Notes under the pieces: model-generated | The model's database searches: none | The model's input: the letters and a program-made list of their open reading frames with translations, nothing else | What the model was told of the DNA's origin: nothing | In this document: piece by piece, positions 1-7,009 of the stretch | How positions within the stretch are numbered: position 1 is the first letter of the stretch | Layout: every line of letters begins with the position of its first letter | Position numbers and translations under genes: made by a program | NCBI GenBank assembly: GCA_900549295.1 | Contig: URNG01000042.1 | Location: forward strand, 1-24,277 | Direction: 5' to 3' | DNA length: 24,277 nt | Source: an uncultured Rhodocyclaceae bacterium | Lineage (GTDB): Bacteria; Pseudomonadota; Gammaproteobacteria; Burkholderiales; Rhodocyclaceae

Positions 1-100
1 AAACCCAGTCCTCATGCACGAAGCCGCGCAGCAGGGCTTCGACCATCGGCGGGTGAGAGAAGAGCTGCTTGTAGAGGCCGTCGTAGGGGGTGGTGGGCAT
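1..100 (-). CDS. Rpn/YhgA-like nuclease-transposase family protein, N-terminal part only
   Basis: The reading frame starts at an ATG at 98-100 and runs off the left edge, giving 33 residues beginning MPTTPYDGLYKQLFSHPPMV and ending in GFVHEDWV. The YKQLFSHPxMVxxLLRGFVxExW pattern is the usual opening of the Rpn (recombination-promoting nuclease, YhgA-like, PD-(D/E)XK) family. Members are DNA endonucleases that promote RecA-independent recombination and are often called putative transposases. The catalytic core lies outside the window, so activity cannot be judged. An inverted repeat (102-145) sits directly before the start codon and may carry the promoter or an operator. The family call rests on a short but characteristic segment. 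Confidence 0.7.
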   Translation of the reverse strand, partial: MPTTPYDGLYKQLFSHPPMVEALLRGFVHEDWV

Positions 101-101
101 G

Positions 102-145
102 ATAAATCCAATGACATTTTTACGGATTATGTCATAAGGATTTAT
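102..145. repeat. Inverted repeat upstream of the Rpn-like gene
   Basis: Left arm ATAAATCC-A-ATGACAT (102-117) is answered by ATGTCAT-AA-GGATTTAT (129-145). The 15 paired bases are interrupted by a one-base bulge, with an 11-base loop. It ends 2 bases before the start codon of the minus-strand gene, in an AT-rich patch inside GC-rich DNA. It could be an operator, a 5'-UTR hairpin over the ribosome binding site, or a mobile-element end. The sequence alone does not decide. Confidence 0.6.
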
Positions 146-179
146 TTTGCAGAGGAATCCCCATCACCACACAGCTCCC

Positions 180-205
180 AAGCCTGGGGCGTGGACTCCA
201 GGCTT
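180..205. other. Hairpin downstream of the radical SAM gene
   Basis: AAGCCTGG (180-187) pairs with CCAGGCTT (198-205) around a 10-base loop, 26 bases past the stop codon of the minus-strand radical SAM gene. There is no T-run after the stem on the minus strand, so it is at best an atypical terminator or an mRNA 3'-end stabiliser. Confidence 0.4.
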
Positions 206-231
206 ACAACGGCGGGGTTTTTTCCGGCCAA

Positions 232-2151
232 TCAACCCGCCGCCAGCGCCCGGGCGATGAAATCGCGTTTGACGCGGGGGCGGGGGACGCGCTGGTCGAA
301 CCAGCGGCGCACGTCGTCGTCCAGGCAGATGCCGTGCATGTAGTTGTAGAGCGCCTTGTTCAGTGCCTGTCCGAGGGTGTCGTGGTCGACGCCGCCGGGA
401 TCGGTGAAGGCGACGTCGTTTTTGGCGAAACCGGCGAAGGGCGCGGGGTGGAGGGTGATGCCGAATTCCGCCGGGTTCTTGCCGACCGGCGAATGCACGG
501 TGCAGGAGAAACGGTGGAAGAAGCCGGACTGGATGCAGCCTTCGGCGAAGAGCTGGCGCACGTATTCGAGCGCATCCACCGTGTCCTGCACGGTCTGCGT
601 CGGGAAGCCGTACATCAGGTAGGCGTGCACCAGGATGCCGGCGTCGCTGAAGGCGCGGGTGACGCGCGCCACCTGGTCGACCGAGACGCCTTTTTTCATC
701 AGCCCGAGCAGGCGGTCGGAGGCGACTTCCAGGCCGCCGGAGACGGCGATGCAGCCGCTGTCCGCCAGTTCCTGACAGACTTCCGGGGTGAAGGATTTTT
801 CAAAGCGCACGTTGCCCCACCAGGACGTCACCCGGCCGCGCGCCTTGAGTTCCGCCGCCAGGGCGCGCAGGGCCTTGGGCGGGGCGGCTTCGTCGACGAA
901 ATGAAAGCCGCTGTAGCCGGTTTCGTCGATGATGCGCTCCATGCGATCGACGAGGCGCTGGGCGCTGATGGCGTCGAAGCGCGAGATGTAATCGAGGCTG
1001 ATGTCGCAGAAGCTGCATTTCTTCCAGTAGCAGCCGTGGGCGACGGTGAGCTTGTTCCAGCGCCCGTCCGACCACAGGCGGTGCATGGGGTTGAGCAGGT
1101 CAAGGAGCGACAGGTAGCGATCCAGCGGCAGCCCCTCCCAGGTGGGCGTGCCGGCATCGGCGAAGGGAACGTCGGCTTCGCCGCCGTGGATATAGCGCAC
1201 GCTGCCGGCCTCGCGCACATAGGCGCGCACCAGTTTTTCCCGTGGGCGGCTGCCGCTCAGGTGCTCGATCAGGGCGAGCAGCGGTTTTTCGCCGTCGTCG
1301 AGGGTGACGTAATCGAAAAAATCGAAGACGCGAGGTTCGGCGAGTTCGCGCAATTCGGTATTGACCCAGCCGCCGCCCAGCACCGTGACGATTTCCGGAT
1401 GCCGCGCCTTGATGCTTTGCGCCATGCGGAAGGCGGCATAGACGGAGCCGGGGAAGGGAACGGAAAACAGGACGATCTGCGGCATGTCCTCGGCCAGCAC
1501 GGCGCAGAGGCGGCGGTCGAGGACATCGTCGACCAGGCTGGGTGGGGCGTCCAGCGCGGCGGCCAGCGGCGCGAAGCTGCCCTGGCTCTGGGCCAGCGAT
1601 TCGCCGTAGCGGATGAATTCGAAACGCGCATCGCCCGCTTCGCGGATGACGTCGGCCAGGTCGTTGATGAACAGCGTGGCGAAGTGGCGCGCCCGGTCTT
1701 GCAGGCCGAGCGCGCCAAAGGCCCAGGCGAGCGGATCGCCGCTGCCGTCGTCGACGTAGTGTTCGAGCGCCGAGAAGCGCGGGCCTTCGGGCAGAAAACC
1801 GCGCGACACGATGCGCAGCGCCAGCGACGGGTCGCGCCCTTGCAGGAAGGCCAGGGTGGGGCCGGTGACTTGCCGGTAGCGGGGAAATTCGTTGAGAAAG
1901 CATTTCAGGCTTGCCGAGCGGCGCTTGCGCGGCAGGGCTTCGGCGGCGGCCCGCAAGGCATCCAGGCCGTCGGGCGCGAGGAGATCGAGCACGAGTTGAA
2001 TGGCCAGATCGGCCTGCCGGGCGGCAAAGCCGCGCTCGCGCAGAAAGCCGGTGAGATAGGCGGTGGCCGGGTAGGGAACGTTCAACTGCGTCATCGGCGG
2101 GATGACGGACAGGATGCGGGGGCGGGCGGGGAGTGGGGAGGGGAGGGGCAT
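232..2151 (-). CDS. B12-binding-type radical SAM protein
   Basis: A 639-aa protein. The middle part (about residues 225-310) reads like a cobalamin-binding Rossmann domain (PQIVLFSVPFPGSVYAAF, VLGGGWVNTEL). A radical SAM barrel follows, with the iron-sulfur motif HGCYWKKCSFCDI, cysteines 374, 379 and 382. The spacing is CX4CX2C rather than the canonical CX3CX2C, a variant I associate with B12-type radical SAM proteins carrying GCYWxxCxFC. Downstream motifs GGLEVASDRLLGLMKKGVS and HAYLMYGFPTQT are typical of Elp3/MiaB-like barrels. It should cleave SAM to a 5'-deoxyadenosyl radical using a 4Fe-4S cluster, but the substrate is unknown. It stands alone, with no peptide precursor or biosynthetic cluster beside it. 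No clear SD precedes the chosen ATG, so the N-terminus is uncertain by several residues. Confidence 0.85.
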   Translation of the reverse strand: MPLPSPLPARPRILSVIPPMTQLNVPYPATAYLTGFLRERGFAARQADLAIQLVLDLLAPDGLDALRAAAEALPRKRRSASLKCFLNEFPRYRQVTGPTLAFLQGRDPSLALRIVSRGFLPEGPRFSALEHYVDDGSGDPLAWAFGALGLQDRARHFATLFINDLADVIREAGDARFEFIRYGESLAQSQGSFAPLAAALDAPPSLVDDVLDRRLCAVLAEDMPQIVLFSVPFPGSVYAAFRMAQSIKARHPEIVTVLGGGWVNTELRELAEPRVFDFFDYVTLDDGEKPLLALIEHLSGSRPREKLVRAYVREAGSVRYIHGGEADVPFADAGTPTWEGLPLDRYLSLLDLLNPMHRLWSDGRWNKLTVAHGCYWKKCSFCDISLDYISRFDAISAQRLVDRMERIIDETGYSGFHFVDEAAPPKALRALAAELKARGRVTSWWGNVRFEKSFTPEVCQELADSGCIAVSGGLEVASDRLLGLMKKGVSVDQVARVTRAFSDAGILVHAYLMYGFPTQTVQDTVDALEYVRQLFAEGCIQSGFFHRFSCTVHSPVGKNPAEFGITLHPAPFAGFAKNDVAFTDPGGVDHDTLGQALNKALYNYMHGICLDDDVRRWFDQRVPRPRVKRDFIARALAAG

Positions 2152-2229
2152 GGGCGCTAGTTTACTGGACGATTTGCGGGAATCGTGTAGACTCCAGGGT
2201 GTCTGTTCATTGCAGCGAAGGAGTCGATC

Positions 2230-2427
2230 ATGGATATCGCAAGCGTTGGCGCATCGGGTGCCTATGTTCCTGCCGCAACGCCCACCGCTACCGGTAGCGT
2301 TCAGGCCGCGCCGCCAGCCGAGCGCGTGGAACCCCGTCCGGTCGAAGCCAGCAACACCGAGTCACCGCGCATGGTGGTGAACGCGCAGGGGCAACAAACC
2401 GGAAAAATCGTCAATACCACGGCCTGA
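2230..2427 (+). CDS. Small conserved-looking hypothetical protein, 65 aa
   Basis: The ATG is preceded by AAGGAG at 2217-2222 with ideal spacing, and a strong intrinsic terminator follows at 2450, so this is a self-contained one-gene transcription unit. The product is Ala/Pro/Thr-rich and low in complexity for the first 45 residues. It has no signal peptide, no membrane segment and no cysteine. It ends in a more structured motif, MVVNAQGQQTGKIVNTTA, which may be the conserved part. I do not recognise a family. The high Ala/Pro content suggests a disordered N-terminus with a short C-terminal element. That it is real is well supported by the signals; its function is unknown. Confidence 0.7.
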   Translation: MDIASVGASGAYVPAATPTATGSVQAAPPAERVEPRPVEASNTESPRMVVNAQGQQTGKIVNTTA

Positions 2428-2449
2428 GATCGGGCCTCCCTTAGAAAAC

Positions 2450-2470
2450 GGGCGCTGCGGCGCCCTTTTT
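2450..2470 (+). terminator. Rho-independent terminator after the 65-aa gene
   Basis: GGGCGC-TGCG-GCGCCC (2450-2465) is a six-pair GC stem with a four-base loop followed by TTTTT, 22 bases past the stop codon. Confidence 0.9.
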
Positions 2471-2606
2471 GTTGATGTGTCGCCTGTGCGCTGTCGGGTC
2501 GTTGCCCGGTCATCCCCCGCTCAATATTGCCCGCTCGTTGCAGGGAGCGCTTCTAAGTGTTTTGGCGCTCTGGTAAGGTAGTGTCCTTTGAGTGAAAGGT
2601 GAAGCG

Positions 2607-2990
2607 GTGCGCGACGGTCATTGGTGTGCTTCGGTGGATGCGACGATACAGCTGCGGACGGGCTGCCACCATCTCGAAAAACATGGCCCGCAGGCCGTGG
2701 CCGTGCATGTCGATGCCTGGGCGCCGGTTGCGGCGATTGCCAATCCGCACGACATCAACGAAGTCATCAACTACGAGGTGATTTTCCTTGCCATTCGCAA
2801 GCTGGAGGAAAATGGTCACTGCGAGTGCCTGGAGTCGAGCATCCTGGAATTGATGGCGGCGATTTTCGCCATTGCGCCGGTAAGCGTGGCGACGGTCAGA
2901 ATGCAGAAACCTCACGTCTATAAGGGCCAGGCCGTGCCGGCGATCACATTGACGCTGACGCGCGAGCAGTGGCTGCAAAACGCGGCATGA
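2607..2990 (+). CDS. folB: Dihydroneopterin aldolase-family protein (FolB-like)
   Basis: About 127 aa. FolB converts 7,8-dihydroneopterin to 6-hydroxymethyl-dihydropterin plus glycolaldehyde in cytosolic folate synthesis. The family pattern is visible: VHVDAWAP strand, INYEVIFLAI (the VNY-type tyrosine motif), CLESSILELMAAIF helix and MQKPHVYKG, whose lysine corresponds to the catalytic lysine of the VxKP motif, then VPAITLTL. The N-terminal DxIxLxGL segment of classic FolB is poorly conserved, so a relative with altered substrate is possible. Start choice: GTG at 2607 has AAGGTG five bases upstream, whereas the in-frame GTG at 2592 lacks a properly spaced SD. The stop overlaps the start of the dihydrofolate reductase gene (ATGA), which supports a folate role. 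Confidence 0.7.
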   Translation: MRDGHWCASVDATIQLRTGCHHLEKHGPQAVAVHVDAWAPVAAIANPHDINEVINYEVIFLAIRKLEENGHCECLESSILELMAAIFAIAPVSVATVRMQKPHVYKGQAVPAITLTLTREQWLQNAA

Positions 2991-3526
2991 TCGCCGCCAT
3001 TGCTGCCGTTTCCGCTAACGGCATGCTGGGGCGCGAGAATTGGTTGCCCTGGGATATTCCCGAAGAACTCGCCTATTTCGAGCGTACCGTCGCCGGTGCA
3101 GCTTTGGTGATGGGGCGTTTGACCTACGCCTCGATGGATGCGGTGCCTGCGGATTCTTTCGTCTTGTCACGTCAGGCCGATCTGGCTCTGCGCCCGGGGT
3201 GTCGGCGCATGCCTGATATCGAAAGCGCCTTGCAGGCTGCCAGCGCAACGGGGAAGCCGGTTTTCGTGATCGGCGGCGCATCGGTCTACGCGGCGGCCTG
3301 GCCTTATTGCCGGTATTTTTACCTGACCCGCATCGAAGCCGATTTCGCGGGAGATACCTCGTTTCCGCCGGCGATTCCGCTGCGCGATTGGCGGCAGCAT
3401 TCGGAAAGGCAGGCGACGTATCGGGAGCGGCTCTCCGGACAGCCGGTGCATTGCCGTTTTCTGGTGTACGAACAAGAGGCGCCCCGGCCACTGTGTGCGG
3501 GCGTGGATGGCAAGATTGCAGGATGA
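2987..3526 (+). CDS. folA: Dihydrofolate reductase
   Basis: A 179-aa cytosolic enzyme that reduces dihydrofolate to tetrahydrofolate with NADPH. The DHFR signature is clear: AAVSANGMLGRENWLPW, then PEELAYF in which Glu27 occupies the position of the catalytic acid (Asp27 in E. coli, Glu in vertebrates), then VMGRLTYASM for NADPH binding, and VFVIGGASVY with the conserved Gly-Gly. The loop between the GRLTYASM and FVLSRQ segments is shorter than in E. coli FolA, and the C-terminus carries a small extra tail. The ATG at 2987 is embedded in the stop of the FolB-like gene. Its own stop overlaps the start of the downstream GGDEF-EAL gene, so all three are probably translated in a coupled way. Confidence 0.88.
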   Translation: MIAAIAAVSANGMLGRENWLPWDIPEELAYFERTVAGAALVMGRLTYASMDAVPADSFVLSRQADLALRPGCRRMPDIESALQAASATGKPVFVIGGASVYAAAWPYCRYFYLTRIEADFAGDTSFPPAIPLRDWRQHSERQATYRERLSGQPVHCRFLVYEQEAPRPLCAGVDGKIAG

Positions 3527-5370
3527 AACGCAACACGATCTTTAGCGCCTGGGTCTGGCTGGCCTTTGGCTTGCTGGCCGCGATGTTGCCGCTTTACTGG
3601 CTGGGCTGGCTGCCGCTCGAAGCGGCTTTGTCGTTGTGTCTGAGTATCGTCGTGCTGACCTTGTTTGCATTGCAGCGCACGCGGACAGCGCGCATGAATG
3701 AGCGTATCTGCCTGTTGAATCAGGTGTTCGAGCACAGCGGCGAAGCGGTGATGATTACGGATGCGGGTAATTGCATCCTGGACGTCAATCCGGCTTTTTC
3801 CAAACTGACGGGCTACAGCAAGAGCGATGTGCTGGGCCGGAATCCGCGGCTGCTTTCTTCCGGACGGACCACGCGCGAGGAATATGAAGCTTTGTGGGCA
3901 GCGTTGCGCAAGGAAGACTATTGGCAAGGCGAAATCTGGGACCGGCGCAAGGATGGCGCGGTTTACCCCAAGCTGCTGGCCATTTCGGTGCTGCGCGACG
4001 AAACCGGGGCGGTGCGTTACCACATCGCCAATTTCAAGGACATTTCCGCCGAGAAAGCCACCCAGGCCAAACTCGAATACATCGCCCATCACGACATGCT
4101 GACGGGGCTGAACAACCGCTTCAGCCTGGATGACCGACTCGATCACGCGCTTGCCGTGGCGCGCCGCGAAGCGCATCACGTGGCGCTCATGTTCATCGAC
4201 CTCGATCGCTTCAAGGTCATCAATGAAACCCTGGGGCATCCGGTGGGGGACGAATTGCTGATCCATGTCAGCCGGCGTCTGCGCCAGACGATGCGCGAGA
4301 GCGATCTGGTGGTGCGTCTGGGAGGCGACGAATTCGTCGTCATGCTGACGGGTGTGGCGCACGCCAATACGGCGGCGCAGGTGGCGGAAAAACTGCTGAA
4401 AGTGCTGGGGGAAGCCTACGTTATCGGCGAGCATACCTTGTACGCCACGCCCAGCATCGGCCTGGCGATGTTTCCGAACGACGGGCATGACCGCGAAACC
4501 TTGATGAAGAATGCCGAGGCGGCGATGTACCACGCCAAGGCGGAAGGGCGAAACGGGTTTCAGTTTTTCGATGGCCGCCTGAATACCGTGGCGGTGGAAC
4601 GGCTGGAAATCGAGCATGCCTTGCGCCTGGCCCTGGGGGCCGAGGAATTCGTGCTGCATTACCAGCCGGTGATCGATGCCGAGAGCGGGGCGGTGTCCAG
4701 CGTCGAAGCCCTGATCCGCTGGCAGCATCCGACGCGTGGTTTGCTGCCGCCCGGCGTGTTCATCGGCGTGGCCGAGGAAACGGGGTTGATCGAACCCATC
4801 GGTGCCTGGGTGATGGCCGAGGCATGCCGGCAACTGGCGGAATTCCGCCGCCTGGGGCTGAATGCAGTGAACATGGCGATCAATATCTCGGCCGTGCAGA
4901 TTCGCAGCGGCGAACTGCTGGCGCGGGCGGAGGCGCTGATCGAGCGCTATGAGCTCGATCCGTCCTGGCTGACTTTTGAGATCACCGAATCGGTGGCCAT
5001 GGCACAGCCGGATGAAACCGTGCGCATCCTCGACCAGTTGCGGGCCATGGGCATCCAGGTGGCGCTGGATGATTTCGGAACCGGGTATTCTTCGCTCGCT
5101 TATCTGCGCATGTTCGCGCTGGATAAACTCAAGCTGGACCGCTCGTTCGTCAATGAAATCGGTCGGGGTGCGGATGGCGAGGTGATCTGCGATGCGACCA
5201 TAAGCCTGGGGCATGCGCTGAATCTGGAGTTGGTGGCCGAAGGCGTGGAAACCGAAGCGCAGTTCGATTACCTGAAGCTGCGCAGTTGCCAGCTGGTGCA
5301 AGGCTACTATTTCAGCCGGCCGTTGCCGGCGGATGAGGTGATTGCCTGTATCCGCCAGCGGCTCGGTTGA
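3523..5370 (+). CDS. Membrane PAS-GGDEF-EAL cyclic-di-GMP signalling protein
   Basis: 615 aa. The N-terminus has two closely spaced hydrophobic helices (about residues 5-50) without a large periplasmic loop. A PAS domain follows (about 65-185; GEAVMITDAGNCILDVNPAF, GYSKSDVLGRNPRLL), then GGDEF (about 190-360) and EAL (about 375-610). The diguanylate cyclase signature RLGGDEF (267-271) is intact. The phosphodiesterase residues are also intact: EAL 395-397, DDFGTGYSSLAYL with the metal-binding aspartates, and EGVETEAQ. Both making and breaking of c-di-GMP are therefore possible, and which dominates cannot be read from sequence. The start overlaps the folA stop (ATGA), an unusual partner. The stop lies 2 bases from the stop of the convergent DUF6858-like gene, with no room for a dedicated terminator. 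Confidence 0.92.
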   Translation: MKRNTIFSAWVWLAFGLLAAMLPLYWLGWLPLEAALSLCLSIVVLTLFALQRTRTARMNERICLLNQVFEHSGEAVMITDAGNCILDVNPAFSKLTGYSKSDVLGRNPRLLSSGRTTREEYEALWAALRKEDYWQGEIWDRRKDGAVYPKLLAISVLRDETGAVRYHIANFKDISAEKATQAKLEYIAHHDMLTGLNNRFSLDDRLDHALAVARREAHHVALMFIDLDRFKVINETLGHPVGDELLIHVSRRLRQTMRESDLVVRLGGDEFVVMLTGVAHANTAAQVAEKLLKVLGEAYVIGEHTLYATPSIGLAMFPNDGHDRETLMKNAEAAMYHAKAEGRNGFQFFDGRLNTVAVERLEIEHALRLALGAEEFVLHYQPVIDAESGAVSSVEALIRWQHPTRGLLPPGVFIGVAEETGLIEPIGAWVMAEACRQLAEFRRLGLNAVNMAINISAVQIRSGELLARAEALIERYELDPSWLTFEITESVAMAQPDETVRILDQLRAMGIQVALDDFGTGYSSLAYLRMFALDKLKLDRSFVNEIGRGADGEVICDATISLGHALNLELVAEGVETEAQFDYLKLRSCQLVQGYYFSRPLPADEVIACIRQRLG

Positions 5371-5372
5371 AT

Positions 5373-5762
5373 TCAGGCGTCCTTCACACCCCGTACCCAG
5401 GCTTCCATGGCCTGATTGGCCGGTACCATCGGCGCTTCCATGAGGCTGATGACGAAACGGTCGCCCAGATCGGCAATGCCGATCGAGCGCGGGCGCACCG
5501 CCAGCACCTGCGGGTTGGGGATGGCGAAGCCAAAGCAGAACACGATATCGACCGCGCCGACCAGACCGGGCATGATTTCGCCACCGATCTTGCTGGTGTG
5601 CGCGAAATGGTCGAACACGGTGAGGAACTGCACCTTGGGGTTTTCGGCGATCTTGCCCTTGAAGTAGTCGACCAGGGCGGGGATGGACGGGTAGCGGGTT
5701 TCGCTCTTGCCGATTTCCAAGGAGTACACCGGGTATTTGTCGTTGAGCAGGCTCTGTTTCAT
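5373..5762 (-). CDS. Small conserved protein, DUF6858-like
   Basis: 129 aa starting MKQSLLNDKYPVYSLEIGKSE. The body contains FDHFAHT, GEIMPGLVGAVDIVFCFG and VLAVRPRSIGIADLGDRFVISLMEAP. I recall this as a small family listed as DUF6858, found in anaerobic and microaerobic proteobacteria, with no established function. There is no signal peptide or membrane helix, so it is cytosolic. The start codon overlaps the stop of the NifX-like gene (ATGA), so the two are translationally coupled. The single conserved-looking cysteine in IVFCFG and the histidines in FDHFAHT are possible ligand-binding residues (inference). It is encoded downstream of a metal-cluster-binding fold and near an anaerobic respiratory operon, which suggests redox or metal homeostasis. 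Confidence 0.7.
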   Translation of the reverse strand: MKQSLLNDKYPVYSLEIGKSETRYPSIPALVDYFKGKIAENPKVQFLTVFDHFAHTSKIGGEIMPGLVGAVDIVFCFGFAIPNPQVLAVRPRSIGIADLGDRFVISLMEAPMVPANQAMEAWVRGVKDA

Positions 5763-6148
5763 GACGTTCCTTCGCTGTCGTAGGTATCGTGGTGGTCGTG
5801 GTGATGGGCATGCGGGGCGTTCGGGCTGCATGCGAGCAGTTTGCCGGCAAGGAACTCCGCTACCGCGTGGTCGGGGTCTTCCTCGCAGGCGATCAGCGGC
5901 AGCACGCCCAGTTCGCGCAGGCGCAGGTACAGGGGCCGGCCCATGCTGCCGGTAATCAGGACGTCGATGTCGGACAAGGCCGACGGCAGGCCGTGGCGCT
6001 GCGCGTGCAGGCTCTGGTCGACGGGAAGTTCGAGCAGGTGCTTGCCGATGATCTGTTTTTCCTTGACGTCATAAATCCAGAATTTCCGGCATTTGCCGGC
6101 GTGTTCCGTGATGCTGTGGCGGTTCTGGCTGGTGATGGCGATGCGCAT
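5759..6148 (-). CDS. NifX/NifB-type metal-cluster-binding family protein with His-rich tail
   Basis: 129 aa with the dinitrogenase iron-molybdenum cofactor biosynthesis fold: MRIAITSQNRHSITEHAGKC, FWIYDV, DIDVLITGSMG, LRELGVLPLIACEEDPDHAVAEFLAGKL. The domain binds iron-sulfur or FeMo-co precursors in NifX, NafY and NifB. Stand-alone copies occur in many non-diazotrophs with unknown roles, and no nif gene is near here. The C-terminus carries APHAHHHDHHD, a histidine cluster likely to bind a transition metal. The frame stays open upstream to 6298, but family alignment places the start at the ATG at 6148. SD complementarity there is weak. It is the first gene of a coupled pair with the DUF6858-like gene. 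Confidence 0.8.
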   Translation of the reverse strand: MRIAITSQNRHSITEHAGKCRKFWIYDVKEKQIIGKHLLELPVDQSLHAQRHGLPSALSDIDVLITGSMGRPLYLRLRELGVLPLIACEEDPDHAVAEFLAGKLLACSPNAPHAHHHDHHDTYDSEGTS

Positions 6149-6340
6149 GATGCTTTGCTGAGAGTCGGGGGCTGCGAATGTTTTATCAAGAGTCGTGCCA
6201 GATTCAGAAGTTTTCAATGCAATGATTTTGTTTGTTTTTTCCTGAAGCATCCTGCCCGGCGGGGCGTTTTTCCGTGACAAAAACGGCAGCCTTGCCATGA
6301 TTGGCAGGTTCGGATGAAAACCGGGATAAAAACCCGGAGC

Positions 6341-6365
6341 AAAAAGGGCAGGCCGCAGCCTGCCC
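6341..6365 (-). terminator. Terminator of the octaheme-cytochrome b operon
   Basis: On the minus strand GGGCAGGC-TGCG-GCCTGCCC (6346-6365) is an eight-pair stem followed by TTTTT (6341-6345), about 25 bases past the cytochrome b stop. A second small stem (CCGGG...CCCGG, 6321-6337) lies just beyond. Confidence 0.9.
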
Positions 6366-6389
6366 GAATTCGCCGGAAAACGCTGGATT

Positions 6390-7007
6390 TCAGTGTTTGC
6401 CGCCCTCGCCGATTTCTTCCCAGCCGGTAATCATCGCCTTGATGTGGGCGAAAACGGTGTGGCCGGTGGTGGTCAGATAGACGTGCACGAAGAAGAAGGC
6501 GGTAATGAGGAAAGCCCCCAGGGTGTGCGCGACGGCGACCCATTCCAGGCTCAGGTACTGGTCCAGCCCGAAATCCGCCCAGTTGGCGTAGAACAGGTAG
6601 AACAGGCCGGAACCCCAGATCAGCGGCGAGATCACCGCCAGGAGCGCGAGATAGGTCAGGCGTTGCAGGGGGTTGTGTTTCTGGGCGGCGGTCTTGTGGT
6701 ACGGCGATTGTTCGCCCTTGAAGATGCCGTAGGCGTAGAAACGGATCATCAGCGGGATGTTCTGCAGGGAGGGCAGGTACTGCTTCCATTCGCCGGTGGT
6801 GAATTGCCAGAAAATGGTGAAGGCCCAGATGGTGAGCAGCGTCCACGCCGCCAGCGTGTGCCAGTGCACCGCCTGCCCGAAGCCGAGCAGATGGTAGCTG
6901 CCGTGCACCTCGAAGCCGGTAATCATCATGACGATGATGAGCAGCGCCTGCGACCAGTGCCAGAAACGCTCATAGCGTTTGTAGATGTAGATGCGTTCTG
7001 CGCTCAT
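6390..7007 (-). CDS. Membrane cytochrome b (cytochrome b/b6 or b561-like quinol oxidase subunit)
   Basis: 205 aa with four predicted membrane helices at about residues 17-37, 46-70, 117-142 and 155-182. Histidines placed in or at the ends of the helices are candidates for axial ligation of two b hemes: His17 (RFWHWSQALL), His48/His50 (AVHWHTLAAW), His161 (AVAHTLGAF) and His175 (FFVHVYL). This is the layout of b-type subunits that pass electrons from the quinone pool to periplasmic partners, such as thiosulfate reductase, hydrogenase or formate dehydrogenase b subunits. It starts 2 bases after the octaheme gene stop, and its strong SD, AGGAGG (7015-7020), lies inside the end of that gene. It is therefore the probable quinol-oxidising membrane anchor of the octaheme cytochrome. 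Confidence 0.88.
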   Translation of the reverse strand: MSAERIYIYKRYERFWHWSQALLIIVMMITGFEVHGSYHLLGFGQAVHWHTLAAWTLLTIWAFTIFWQFTTGEWKQYLPSLQNIPLMIRFYAYGIFKGEQSPYHKTAAQKHNPLQRLTYLALLAVISPLIWGSGLFYLFYANWADFGLDQYLSLEWVAVAHTLGAFLITAFFFVHVYLTTTGHTVFAHIKAMITGWEEIGEGGKH

Positions 7008-7009
7008 TC

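Noticed and set aside
334..2160. Long open frame on the plus strand opposite the radical SAM gene
   Set aside because: Its product is a Gly/Ala/Val/Asp-rich mirror of the minus-strand gene with no motif, SD or sensible context. Such frames are expected opposite GC-rich coding DNA.
3319..5850. 843-codon minus-strand open frame opposite folA and the GGDEF-EAL gene
   Set aside because: The plus strand holds intact DHFR, PAS, GGDEF and EAL motifs; the antisense product shows none.
5759..6148. Nitrogen fixation role for the NifX-like gene
   Set aside because: No nif gene is in the window, and stand-alone proteins of this fold are common in non-diazotrophs.
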